From Lomentospora prolificans (lineage: Eukaryota; Ascomycota; Sordariomycetes; Microascales; Microascaceae): a stretch of 64,000 bases of DNA. Below the pieces are notes generated by a model that was not told the DNA's origin, searched no databases, and saw only the letters and a program-made list of their open reading frames with translations. The stretch spans positions 3,720,001 to 3,784,000 of the forward strand of contig JARFXM010000004.1 in NCBI GenBank assembly GCA_029532625.1, read 5' to 3'. Of this stretch, positions 22,670 through 34,363 are shown one piece after another. The translations under genes were made by a program, and so were the position numbers. Position 1 is the stretch's first letter, and every line of letters starts with the position of its first letter.

Positions 22670-25600
22670 GTCGGCATCGGGTCGGACCTGGACTCGAGAA
22701 AGGCCTATCGCGAGAGAGTCGCCCGCGATGGAGGGATGAAATCTCGGCAAGAGATTGCAATGAGCCTCCAGTAGTTTATATACGACTTTCAGATCCTTGA
22801 GCCCATATATGAAAACGTACGCCTGGTCCTAGTGTAGGCAGGCGGTTTGTTGCGCGCTTTCGTGTGCAAGCTGTTGATCGTTTAAACCACCTCCGCTCTC
22901 TTCGCGAAGATAAAAAGGGACCAATGGAAGCCAGAGGGATATTCCGTGGCGGCGAGGAAACAAAAAAAATGAAAATGAAGAAAAAAAATGCAATGCCTCC
23001 TCCGGATGATTCGTGACTTGGTGAAAGAAAGGTAGCTTTAGCCTTGGTGATGCTCGGAAACTCAGTGTCATTCGTAATGGACGAGTCTGGACTCGGATCG
23101 GATCGACAGCACACATCATATCGTATCAATACCAACCTTGGATCACATAGATAGACATATGAGAAAGGGGGAAGGCTCTATATTGTTAGATGACAAGCTA
23201 AAACAGGAAACGAGGAATTCGAGGCAGAATCCTACTTAGGCACGAGACTAGGGCCAACGGAAGGAACGTGACGGGAAGCACCCTCTTGAACCCGTGCGCA
23301 TCAAACCGCCAGAGTTATAGAATAGAGTTCCCACTGCCTGGGCACCATGCGATGGCCAGCTTGGCAAGACCATGATTTCAGTTTGGTGGAAGCTAGTTTC
23401 ATCCGTTCAAAAATATTCAAAGAGCAAAGATTGCTTCAAAAATTAGGCCCCCCGGCAACCCGAAATAGTACCCATCAGCGGCAGGGTGCCGGAGTCCACA
23501 CAGGCCAACGAGAAGAGAAGCCACAAGGGGAAAATTAGCTTGTGGATTGAGAAACTCGCCTTCAGGCGGCAAGACTCGTTTGGCGATCGAAACGCGTTTG
23601 GTGAGAAGATTGGGAAGCTAGGAGTGAGCTGCCATGAAGCGGCGATACATCCATCCCTTGGGGAGATGGATAGCAAGAGAGGCTAATTGAACAAACAGCA
23701 TTAATGAGATGAGTCAGCTTCAATAGCCTCGTCGTATTGCAGTTAATTTGAAATATTCTCAGGGCTTCAGAAGGTGGTTGCGTACTATGCTTATCTCGTC
23801 AATCCCCTTGAGGGAAGAAAGGCTTGGTAACGAGCTCCCGGAGAGTCGTCCGCAACTCTGATCGTCCTAGACAAGCTCAAATCTTTAGCGCTCTGCAGAG
23901 TGAGGTTATTTGGATCCCTAGGCGCATGCATGTTCCTAGAGTAGCCAATCAAGTTAGCTGGGTGAGCTAGAAGCGTCTTCTTTAGGTCTGCGTCGGAGAT
24001 GGGAGGCAGGAAACCCTTGATAGGCATGTCAAGATTGTGTCACAAGCATGAGACGGTCTTGTACAACAGCTCATATCTCCGACGCGAATGCGTTCTTCGC
24101 TCCTCATCAATGGTTGTTAGATATCTTCCGCCCCTTGATCGTAGAGGGTATTGATGAGTAGTGATCTCTGAGCCGTTGAAGTGTTGGGCGCGGCGCTTAC
24201 GGCCCAAGGCAATATCGAAGCCCTCCGCATCTACCCCCAGCCCTGGACTCCGGAGTCGAAGACGGGCCTAGGTACCCTCCCGTCCCGGTCCGTTCCCCGG
24301 CCTGTAGTTCCTTCGCCCACCCAACCCCATCTCCCCTTTTCCTTGTGCCAGCCTCCGCGGAAAAGCCCACCGATATTCATCATGAGAGAAGCTCGGCCAT
24401 ATCCTAGAGCCAAGAACTGCCAAGCCATATTTATTCGCGTCTCCAACGCCACTATTAGTGTCGTCAGATCAAGCAGCTCTCACGTCAACAACCCTGGCGT
24501 CGGAGTTTGCGAACGAGTTGCTGGTGTGCAGTTTCATGGCACATGCAGCAGCAGATTAAACGTGGGGGAGACTGGTCGCAGATGAGAGGATGCGGAAGGC
24601 TGCAGCTTGCATGCGGCAGCAGAGCCTCGCGACCTCAAGAGGAATGAGTGAATTCAACTATCGATTCCCTTTGGAGTTCATGTGATGCATGTGACGCGGC
24701 GATAAAATTCACAGCCAAGCTGTTCTTTCCTGCTTCGAGGCCGTCCACCTGATACGCCCTTCCAACAATGATGAATTATGGAATATGCACTACGCTTGAG
24801 GGTGTAAGCGCACGCACAGTTAAGAACATGTAGTTCGACTGTAGCAATACCAAAGCTGCCTCCTGACTAATAGTAAGGATTTTCGAGTTACATTGCAACG
24901 GTTTCTCCGGCGCCTTTTCGGAGACGTGCGACTCTTTTAACGCTTACCACTTGGTAGCTAGCAGGAAGCTGAACTCCTGGATGTGAGGGAATATTAGATC
25001 CGCCCCCTCCACTGAACGACTAGCCTGGAAATTAGGCTTGTGCCTGGATTGATTGATGTTTATTAATCATACTTTTGCGACGTACGCACTTTGTCTCTGA
25101 CCGCTTGCTGGCGGCACCCCCAGCTCTAAACTAAAGGAGGGGACATTGCCAGCATGGTGGCCAATTGGACCCACCGCGCCGGAATTGTGGAATCTGCGCC
25201 GTTGATGCCCTCCATTTGTCCATCCTCTGGATAATAGGTCTCTATACTTACGAAACCTTTATTGGATTTCCGCGGGCGAAGTGAGGCCCCAGGCGGCCGA
25301 TATGGAGGAGACGTCAGCAATCGTCTTAACAATCTAATCCACCATAGATACCTTTTCGTCTGCCATCCATGGATCTCCGGGAACATCGTCCACTTGTAGC
25401 CATATTCTTATTGCCAATCTGCCTGCCTGACATCATTCGTTATCCTGGCGACCTGGGCCACTCGCCTGGGCTGATCGGCCGCATAAGACTATGTCGTAGT
25501 TCCTGCAAGACCCTACCATCGACTAGATTGGAGCATTTTAGAGACATAGAGGCCGAGGAGGGGTGGGAAGACGAGCCATTGCTGCTTCGTAATCTGTATT

Positions 25601-26593
25601 ATTATCCTCGCTATAAGCAGGCGTGTGATTTTTGTTTCCCCGGTGTAGAGTCGCCAGTATCGCTACATGAGCAATACTTTGGACTCTGTACGAGCACATG
25701 CCGCTCCTACGCTGGCCGATCAAGAATTGATGTATGTCTGCGCGTGCCTTGCTTTCACTGCATACATGTACAGTTGCGGGCTATTCGTAGCGCTACTCCG
25801 GCTACCTTCGTACAGGGCAGGTGCACCCCACATCTGGGACAGCACAGGATTTCCCGTCCCTCCAATTCGCTAGATTTGCCAGGCTGTGGATGGGGGGAAG
25901 CCACGCCAAGATAGAGTGTTTCGAGCACGTCATTTGGAGCTAAAAGACATTTTTTTTTGCCAGAAAATTTTATTGTGTTGTCGAGAGCCACGGCAACCTC
26001 GCTCGGGTCCTTGAGCCATTATGGGCCATTCCACTGAAACTCGATTAGAAAATAGGATTGAGCCTTGTCATGTAATCAGGGGAAATAGGGTCTTTCCATA
26101 TTAATCCCCTCATTCCGGCTGGTTCACTCCGCTTTTCGCAGCTCGCGAGGTGTGTAAGCCCATCGACGTCGTAGACCGTCTGGTGTAAGAAGAACTTCTC
26201 TCGTCCTCGTCCTTGTTCGACGTCAAAAGCCAATCGCTTGCGGACGGTAGCGCAACCCTCAAATTCGCTTCTTGTAGACTTCAGCTCCCTCCTCAACACG
26301 AATCCACAATCTCGCGCAAGGCGTGCACGCACAGGCGAGAGGAAACCTGTCCGTAAAGCCAGGCGCCTCCAGTACCATCGGACCTCCGACATCCGGTGTA
26401 CCGAAGACTGTATTTAAACCCAGGGCCCCAAGTCGCCCTTTGTCTAGTCCCACACCCACTCTCCCCTTTCATCCTTTGCTGCGCTTTCTTCCACGAGTAG
26501 TCGGCCTTTTTCCCGAGTCAATTGTGTCCCTTCTTTGCTCTTTGATACCCCTGATCAAGTTGTCGTCGCGACCTACGCGCAACCTCTCACAAG
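22670..26593. other. 3.9-kb stretch without a supportable gene
   Basis: The left part is the TRP-like gene promoter, the right part the ATP sulfurylase promoter. In between I see only short overlapping open frames; the longest (25369-25914 plus, 181 codons; 24181-24585 plus) lack domain-like or codon-bias support. No long repeats or inverted termini were recognised. Non-coding RNA or a lineage-specific small gene cannot be excluded. Confidence 0.35.
26411..26418 (+). promoter_or_regulatory. Possible TATA-like element of the ATP sulfurylase gene
   Basis: TATTTAAA lies 176 bases upstream of the ATG, followed by a CT-rich segment (26440-26560) of the kind often found around fungal transcription starts. 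Placement is plausible but no binding or start-site evidence is available. I found no clear match to the palindromic bZIP site (ATGRYRYCAT) of sulfur regulators in the 550 bases upstream. Confidence 0.3.
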
Positions 26594-28642
26594 ATGCCCC
26601 TCACCCCGCACGGAGGTGTCCTCAAGGACCTTTTCGCCCGCGATGCTCCTCGCAAGGATGAGCTCGCCGCTGAGGCCGAGACTCTTCCTGCTCTTACTCT
26701 CTCCGAGCGCCACCTCTGCGATTTGGAGCTTATTCTTAACGGAGGCTTCTCGCCCCTCGACGGTTTGTCCATCTTTTTGTCTTGCCCTACGATGCGAGAG
26801 AGCAGTGCCCCGCATTGGTGAACCAGCCAGTTTGTGGCACCGACACGCTAACATACGCCCTCTACCAGGATTCATGAACGAGAAGGACTACAATGGGTAT
26901 GTTGAAAAGCTTCTCTGCTAGTCCAAGGTCCCAATTGGCGCTAACAATGCGAACCAAGTGTCGTCAAGAACCTTCGCCTCGAAAGCGGCGTCCTCTTCAG
27001 CATGCCCATCACCCTCGATGTCGACCAAGCTACTGTAGATGAGCTTGCGATCAAGCCCGGTGCCAGAATCACCCTCCGAGATTTCCGCGATGAGCGTAAC
27101 CTCGCCATCCTTACTGTCGAGGATATCTACAGGCCAGACAAGTACGTTGTCAATTTCCTCGACCTCTCTCGCCTTTGTTGAAAGCCGTCGTATACTAATA
27201 CTAGTTCTCGACAGGGCTCTCGAGGCTCGTGAAGTTTTCGGCAGCGAGGACGACACCCACCCTGGTATCCACTTCCTTTTCCACACCGCCAAGGAGTTCT
27301 ACGTTGGCGGCAAGCTCGAGGCTCTCAGCCGTCTTGAGCACTACGACTTCTTGGACCTCCGATGTAAGTTATGCCTGGCCTGTCTGACTGAAAAATATAC
27401 CCCGCCTAGGACTCCCCGCTAACCAATGGGGCTTTGCGCTCCTCAGACACTCCTTCCGAGTTGCGAGCTCACTTTGAGAAGCTCGGCTGGCAGCGTGTTG
27501 TCGCCTTCCAGACCAGGAACCCCATGCACCGAGCCCACAGGGAATTGACTGTCAGGGCTGCGCGATCTCAGCAGGCCAATGTCCTCATCCACCCCGTCGT
27601 GGGCCTCACCAAGCCCGGCGACATCGACCACTTCACCCGTGTCCGTGTCTACAAGGCCATTCTCCCCCGATACCCCAACGGCATGGCCTCATTGGCCCTC
27701 CTCCCCCTCGCCATGCGAATGGGTGGCCCTCGTGAGGCCATTTGGCACGCTATTATCCGAAAGAATCACGGTGCGACCCACTTTATCGTCGGCCGTGACC
27801 ACGCTGGCCCGGGCAAGAACAAGCAGGGTGTCGACCACTACGGTCCTTATGACGCCCAGGAGGCGGTGCAGAAGTACCGTGATGAGCTCGGCATCAAGAT
27901 GGTCGAATTCCAGGAGATGATCTACCTGCCCGACAGGGACGAGTACATGCCGAGGGACGAAGTCCCCGAGGGTGTTAGGACGACTAACATTTCCGGTACT
28001 GAGCTCCGCTACAGGCTGCGTACCGGCCGCGAGATCCCCGAGTGGTTCTCTTACCCCGAGGTGGTCAAGGTTCTTCGAGAGCAGAACCCCCTCCCCTCTG
28101 CTAAGGGCTTCACCATCTTCCTCACCGGTTACCAGAACAGCGGTAAGGACCAGATCGCTCGCGCACTCCAGGTTACCCTGATGCAGGGAGGTGGCCGCCC
28201 CGTGTCTATGCTTCTCGGCGAGACGGTGAGACACGAGCTGTCGGCCGAGCTTGGCTTCAGCCGGGAGGACAGGAGAACCAACATTGCCCGTATCGCTTTC
28301 GTCGCCTCCGAGCTTACCAAGGCCGGTGCTGCTGTCATTGCGGCCCCTATTGCTCCTTTCGAGGATGCGAGGAAACAAGCGAGGGAGCTCATCGAGAAGA
28401 CTGGCCCTTTCTTCCTTGTCCACGTCGCCACTCCTCTGGAGTACTGCGAGAAGACTGACCGCCGCGGTATCTACAAGAAGGCTAGGGCAGGTGAGATCAA
28501 GGGCTTTACCGGCGTTGATGATCCTTATGAGGCTCCTGCTGCTGCTGAGCTGGTTGTCGACTGCGAGAAGCAGACCGTCAGGTCCATCGTTCACGAGATC
28601 ATTCTTCTCCTCGAGAGCCGAGGTCTCCTTGACAGACTCTAA
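26594..28642 (+). CDS. MET3: ATP sulfurylase with APS-kinase-like regulatory domain, 574 aa
   Basis: Five exons: 26594-26762, 26869-26896 (28 nt), 26959-27141, 27215-27363, 27447-28642; introns 106, 62, 73 and 83 nt. The enzyme (EC 2.7.7.4) activates sulfate with ATP to adenosine 5'-phosphosulfate, the first step of sulfate assimilation, in the cytosol. The N-terminal PUA-like domain is followed by the catalytic sulfurylase domain with QTRNPMHRAH (198-207) and GRDHAGPG (292-299). From about residue 395 there is an APS-kinase-like domain whose P-loop reads TGYQNSGKD, not the GxxGxGKS form of active kinases. In filamentous fungi this domain is catalytically dead and senses PAPS for allosteric inhibition. 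Length matches fungal homologues (about 573). Transcription is usually under sulfur control (Cys3/MetR), not visible here. Confidence 0.97.
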
Positions 28643-30245
28643 GCTGAATCGTTAATTGATTAGCGGTAGTAGGTGGTCTTGCCACTAGCTGGAGAGAAGG
28701 GCGAGAGAGGCCGCGGCGACAAAAGAATTTATGGATTCTGTCAGCAAAACACGTGCCACAAGAAACATTTCTTTGCACAAGACCGTTTCTGAAGGATACC
28801 TGCCAATGCCTTTTCTTTTTTTGGTTTTGTTTTGTAATCATTTTCCAAGCTCTCGCGGGATAAAGGCAGTGCATTGTTCTGAATCTCAGGGTTCAGGGTC
28901 CCCGAACCCTCCCTGCGTTAGACGGGAAGCGGAGGATCTATGTGTGGATATCTCCGCTGCTAAACATCGGGTATAAACTTATGATCAAGACGAATTTGAT
29001 GTTGGTTCTATCAATGGCGTTGATTTTATCGAAAATGTTTGTTTCAATCATGCAAGTCCCAGACGGCACAGGTGACCTCGGTACCAGTCTGCGTGTGTGA
29101 TTCGGCAGCGCTCCGAGGATCATCTCCCGATATCCGGCGGGCAATGTGATAGGGCCTGTAGAAGCCACCAACAGAGCCTACATGTCAAATGTTTGAGGGT
29201 GTGAACGCCGCCTCAGGTATTTTTAGAGTCGTGGGGTGGGCGCTTGCTTCCCCTCTACTCTCCACTCGCCGACTTGGTCTGATGGGGGCAGAATTGGCAG
29301 AGCGGTAACAGAGACATGTCCACTGGATAGAAGCAAAGAAGAGAAAGGGAAAGAAACAAAAAGTCGCTGGGAGTGTTTCGCTTGCCTACACTGACGAGTT
29401 CATATGAGGGAGGTTAGCCACGTCAGAGTGCGGCGTCGCGTTTTGAAGGTGGGCCGGAAGGAGGGCGAAGTGGAGGAGGCACGGGAAGTCACTACGTAAG
29501 GGTACAAATCATCCCACTGTCTGAAAGCCACTTATCCGAGAGGGCATATTAATAGCGGAAAGCATGAGAGGGACAGCGAGCCGACGGATTACACTGCGAG
29601 CTATATGTGGCGCATCCAGGTTTATCAATGGAAATAAAAATTCGTATCCTTCCAGGCCAGGCTGCCATCAATCCAAGGACAGGAGCTCGGACGAGTCGAT
29701 CCGCGTGGATACGGCAATGCTGTGATCAACGATGCCCTTCTCAATGTGGTTCGGTGGGAAAGAGCGCACATTAGTCATCGGTATAGACGAGAGATGGCGA
29801 TGTGATTATGACTCTGTACAGTGTCATTCCCCCCCGCTGAGCACTATACTAGGTACCGCTAGATACCCTTACCCGCCCGCCCCCAGCAATCCACCTCCAC
29901 TATGGCAACAGCTTTCTTGGGCAGAAATAAGGCTCCCTCCATCGGCGGCTAGCCCATTCACCGACCCTTAAGCATACCTCATTGTCAATCAACGGAGACC
30001 CCCAGCCAGAGCGCCAACTCTAAACTAAAGCAAACCGCCATTTTCCTAGCGAGACAAACTTCTATACGTTGATATATCCGCCGACCTTAAATTTTCCCCG
30101 CCTCCGAAAACGAATAGCCCGCCGACGAAAGCCGTCACCCCATCCTACAGTTCCGACCCTTGTGATCTCCCTCAAGCCGGCGTAGATCTCCCCCCAAGCA
30201 CACCCGAACATAACCATACCCAGATGCTGCGTAGGGCATAGCGTC
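28643..30245. other. 1.6-kb intergenic region
   Basis: Begins with the 3' untranslated region of ATP sulfurylase, including a hairpin AGGGTTC/GAACCCT (28888-28910). The rest is the promoter of the gene at 30246 and purine-rich sequence (about 29335-29365). No supportable gene. Confidence 0.4.
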
Positions 30246-32879
30246 ATGCCTTCCAAGGAACGCGAAGTTCTCGACGACGAGGGCCGGCCCCGTGAGAAAC
30301 GTCATCGAAGCAAGTCGGAGAGGAGCAAGTCGGAGCGCGATGGCAGCAAGACTCACAGGTCGAAGCGGTCCTCGAGGAGCAAGGCCGCGGACAGCGATGT
30401 TCAGTCTACATCCACAACGCATCGCAGGCGTAGACGGTCGAGGGAGGGTGGGTCGGTGAGGGAGCGGAGGGCGTCTCTAACGGACTCGCAGCTGGAGGAG
30501 GGCAGATCAGCCTTCAGCGTCGCCGATCGAATCTCGATGCCGTACCCATCCTTTAGCAAAGCCCATAGCAAGGAATCAGTCATGAGTCGAGAGAGTCTCA
30601 CCATCCCCACGAAGCAGGCTAGCCCGCTCACCCCAGAACCGACCGATATTGGCTCGAATCTGAAGCGATCGAAATCCGTCAACGACCAACCTTCCGAAGT
30701 CCACTCGTCGGGTTCGAAGAAGGGATCTCGACCTCCGACCCCGCCCGACACCGAACTCACTGCGGAGGAGAAACCAAGGACTAAAACACCAGAGTCAGTA
30801 ACGAGGTCTACTGTAGAACGGAGGCCGAGTTCGAGGGTCTCCTCTGCCTCAGGTGACACGTCGAGAATCGGATCCAAGTCACGGATAACGAACAAGTCAT
30901 CTTGCCTCTCCAGCCAGGCTACTTATGTCAAGGCCCCAAGAGCAACGACATCTGGTGAACATCTGCGCCCGCACGATAGCGTCAAGCGGTCCGCTTCTCG
31001 GGGATCTGGTTCCGATCCAGGTTCATCAAAACAGCGCGAACAGGGCGACGCAGACTCTTCACCACCCAGCAACTCAGATTCATCCCCCAAAACTCCCACG
31101 CAGAACCAAGCATTCCCCATGCCTCCTCCGCCGCCGCCCATCTTCCCTCCCAAACTTGCCAATACCTACGGCTATGAACCACCCGTGGTTATACCTTCCG
31201 CAACCCCTGGATGTGTTGTAATGACGGCGGCCACGCCTGGGATCGATTTCGGCGCCGCTCCCCCACCACCTCCGCCTCCGCCGCTGGACTTCACGGATGC
31301 TCCTCGTGTCGACTACCTCTTGCAGAATGGAGGCCTACCCGCACGTGTATCGAAGAATTTCCTCTCCGTCCTCCCACGTAGCAACGGGACGCGACCAACG
31401 AACCCTCCGCTCACTGGGGCAGAGACTCTTTTCGCACCCTTCTTTAACCTCCTGGACCAATATAGTACCGTCATCAATAAGCACGGCTCCATCGCAGTAG
31501 CCACCGGCCATCGATCTGTTGCAAGAAGATTGTTGGACAGGCTTGAGCACGTATTCTCTCGAGATTTGCCTGCCCATGGCTGTTCCTGCATCATCTGCGA
31601 GCGGAATGACGGTGAAAATCGTGGCTTGAATTGGGGAGAGGTTCTCGAATGGGTTAGTGGCCGTATTGACTTGCCCCAGTGGCCTCCGTTTGATCTCGGC
31701 GAGCTCAGCGCCAAAGCCGCCGAAAGTAAAATGGACCTCCCCCGGCGACCGAACTCTCCAATCAAACTTGATCCCGATATTGCCGAGGAATGGAGGGATC
31801 ATTATTTGAGGCAATCGAAGAAGGTTAGGCAAGCAGTTGATAAATGGCTCCACAACTGTGCAGAGGCCCCCGCGCCGCCGCCTCAGGAAGTCGACGACGA
31901 GACTCTCACGTTTGCCGTTCTTACCAATCTCGATGCCGAAGATCGACCGTATTTCAATGCCCTTTTTTCGGGTGCTAGGGAATTGCAACCCGCTGTCCGA
32001 GCACCAACTCCGGTACGAAAGCCTCGAACGGACTTTGTCGTCAAGACTGGATTATCTCTGCAGCGACTGTACCGGCTAGCACAAGCGCCAAGGGATGCCG
32101 AAACTGTGGTATATCTGATAAAGAACCGAGGCACGCACGATCTTTTGCATACAATCTCGGACATCAACAATTCGGAGTGGGAGATCCTGACATCTGGACG
32201 TTTTGACGGCTTCCTCTGGTCAGGAGCTGATGGCGACGATGTTGCGACCCCGACAGCCACCGAGTCGCGGGGGCCCACTCCGGCGAATGGCTATTTCCCA
32301 AGCTCCCGGATGAACTTTGGTGGTCGAGCCACTCCGGCGGGGCTGGCCTCCCGAATGGCGACACCACACCGACCATACTCACGAACCGATACAGCAACGC
32401 CAGCTTCCTTTGTCAGCATGGCATCATCGAGCCATCCCAGCAGGCAAGCGGTTTCCAACGACGAAGAAGCCGAGATTGCGGCCTTGGCTGAGCTGGAGCG
32501 AGAGATATTTGCCGGCATGGAAGCTTTGGAGGATGCTTTCGAGGTGCTTCATCGACGAGCCGAGGAAGTGCAGACGGCCCTTCGACAACGCAATGCGGGT
32601 CTGATGCAGAGTTTGCGATCTCGCCGACAGATCAATGTCTACGGCGGCCCGACCTCTGGGAACTCACTCGGATCACTCGAGCACGGCTGGTATGCCCCGA
32701 CACCCAGCGACGACGGCGGTGTGCCGATGAGTGATGACGATTGGGGCGCGGACGACTTTGAACTAAAGCCCGAGGATTCAGCTAGCAACATAAGCAGCTC
32801 GCGACACCGAAGACCAAAGAGGCGGCAGGAGAGGCGTACACCGGCTCCGATCGAGGAGGACGAGGAGGAAGGATATTAA
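30246..32879 (+). CDS. Large disordered protein with polyproline tracts, a conserved-looking core and a C-terminal coiled coil, 877 aa
   Basis: Single exon with GC-rich third positions, clearly coding, but I cannot name the family. Residues 1-330 are disordered and rich in Ser, Arg, Lys and Thr (many RSKSER-type repeats that could be phosphorylated). Two polyproline tracts follow (PPPPPPIFPP near 297; PPPPPPPP near 340), possible profilin/SH3/WW ligands. A globular region about 370-660 includes ETLFAPFFNLLDQY, GHRSVARRLLDRLE and a short CSCIICE cysteine cluster. A long charged heptad stretch (about 735-800, EEAEIAALAELEREIF...) predicts a coiled coil. The tail is acidic with a basic patch (RHRRPKRRQERR) that could be a nuclear signal. 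No membrane span or signal peptide. A scaffold or cytoskeletal/nuclear regulator is possible; this is inference only. Confidence 0.8.
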   Translation: MPSKEREVLDDEGRPREKRHRSKSERSKSERDGSKTHRSKRSSRSKAADSDVQSTSTTHRRRRRSREGGSVRERRASLTDSQLEEGRSAFSVADRISMPYPSFSKAHSKESVMSRESLTIPTKQASPLTPEPTDIGSNLKRSKSVNDQPSEVHSSGSKKGSRPPTPPDTELTAEEKPRTKTPESVTRSTVERRPSSRVSSASGDTSRIGSKSRITNKSSCLSSQATYVKAPRATTSGEHLRPHDSVKRSASRGSGSDPGSSKQREQGDADSSPPSNSDSSPKTPTQNQAFPMPPPPPPIFPPKLANTYGYEPPVVIPSATPGCVVMTAATPGIDFGAAPPPPPPPPLDFTDAPRVDYLLQNGGLPARVSKNFLSVLPRSNGTRPTNPPLTGAETLFAPFFNLLDQYSTVINKHGSIAVATGHRSVARRLLDRLEHVFSRDLPAHGCSCIICERNDGENRGLNWGEVLEWVSGRIDLPQWPPFDLGELSAKAAESKMDLPRRPNSPIKLDPDIAEEWRDHYLRQSKKVRQAVDKWLHNCAEAPAPPPQEVDDETLTFAVLTNLDAEDRPYFNALFSGARELQPAVRAPTPVRKPRTDFVVKTGLSLQRLYRLAQAPRDAETVVYLIKNRGTHDLLHTISDINNSEWEILTSGRFDGFLWSGADGDDVATPTATESRGPTPANGYFPSSRMNFGGRATPAGLASRMATPHRPYSRTDTATPASFVSMASSSHPSRQAVSNDEEAEIAALAELEREIFAGMEALEDAFEVLHRRAEEVQTALRQRNAGLMQSLRSRRQINVYGGPTSGNSLGSLEHGWYAPTPSDDGGVPMSDDDWGADDFELKPEDSASNISSSRHRRPKRRQERRTPAPIEEDEEEGY

Positions 32880-34363
32880 TTCGCGCCTTGTCTTTTCCTT
32901 TTTCTACTTTTTTTTCTTCCACTTTTTCAGAGGGAGGGCTCTGCCAAACGACCGTATGTGTTTACTTGATTGCGTGTGCGTGTGCGTGTGCGTGTGCGTG
33001 TGCGTGATATACCAAAGGGACTATTCGTGCCCATCCCGTGTAACAACTTTTCTACGTTGAAAAGAGAAGGAGAACAGAACTCTAGGGTAGCGACGTGAGC
33101 TATCCTTCTTGCTTTTATTTAATCAGCATCGGCTTTTTACCTTTCGAGAATAATACCTCTCCTTATTTTCTTTAAAGTTTGCTTTGCCCCGGTCTACTTG
33201 GGAAGTTTATCAATGGTCCATGGCCCCCATCTTGTGATGTTTAAGTTTGCGGGCCACGGCTTACAAGGGCTGGCGTCCTTGGATATAAAACAAATTGGTT
33301 CTACGTCACCATCCAAATCTATCACAGTGAGCCTGTCTTTGAAGAAGGGGTATTTTTAGGACCTACATGTATCGACAGTCCAGAGGGGAGGCATGGATTT
33401 TATCTGCCGAAACGATGCATACTCTTGGGAAACAGAGCCTCACACGACTGCCGGGCAAATCGGCTCGCTAGCTCCTAGCCTCGGAGTCGGTGGCCAGCTA
33501 GTCAACTCGAACCAGTTTTTGCTTCAGCACACAACGACGCTACAATTCCACTAGTTTCGCAGCGATGGCAAAACCCCCTTTGCCCGCCCCCCCAAACCAT
33601 TATTATTCCCCTTGATTCTCCTCGCTTTCTTTTTCACCATGACACTCTGATACACTTGCCGGGTCGCCTCTGTTTCCTACCCCGCCATATCCACCCAACC
33701 CCACATTGACCATCATCATCGTCATCCGTTATGCTTTTTTTCCCCCCCCTTCTGCGCTCCTTCCCCCAGACGACCCTGCCCCGCATCATGACCTGGGGAA
33801 TTCCCCAGCGGACCAAGAAGGTTGAATCGCCCGCTTTTGGCGTCCATTCCCACACTCTTTTCCCTCCCGCGAAGCCGCCTTCTTCGGCACTTCCACCCTC
33901 TCTTCCTCCATTACTCCGAATTTCCGTCAATGCTAAGGAAGGAGAGGGGGGGCCGGAAATGCGAGCGCAAGGGGTATACTAATCCCCGAGCCTGGGATTG
34001 GACGAGCGTGGTCAGACCGGACGTCGTTGAACAAACATAAAGAAAAAAGCAGCCACCGGGTCGGGTCCCCTAGCTACCCATCGCTCTTAGTCTTGCCTTA
34101 CAAGAGAATTACGGAGCAAGCTCCATCTGCCTTGGTCGGGATCCGGGTTTTCCACGTTAACGTAAAGTGGGCTGTTTTTAAGGAGGGAGGTCCTCTTCTT
34201 CCTTTACTTGTTCTCGTAGATCTTCTAGAGCAAACCTATTCTCCCCTTTCCCTTCTCCTTCTTCTAATTCCACTAGATTGGTCGTGAGCTAGAAAATCCA
34301 CAGTCCATTCCATTCTTACCTCTAGAGCTGTGTTAATTCCTCGCGCTGAGAACCGTCACCACC
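32880..34363. other. 1.5-kb intergenic region
   Basis: Contains the 3' end of the 30246 gene, a TGCGTG hexamer microsatellite (32971-33006) and the promoter/leader of the dioxygenase gene, which is CT-rich from about 34240. No supportable gene; open frames around 33634-34287 are low in complexity. Confidence 0.4.
32971..33006 (+). repeat. Microsatellite (TGCGTG)6
   Basis: Six perfect tandem copies of TGCGTG, about 90 bases downstream of the stop codon of the preceding gene, probably within its 3' untranslated region. Confidence 0.95.

Noticed and set aside
25369..25914. Plus-strand open frame, 181 codons
   Set aside because: Cys/Arg-rich composition typical of random translation; no domain or bias.
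27689..28594. Minus-strand open frame (301 codons) opposite ATP sulfurylase
   Set aside because: Antisense shadow of a highly codon-biased gene.
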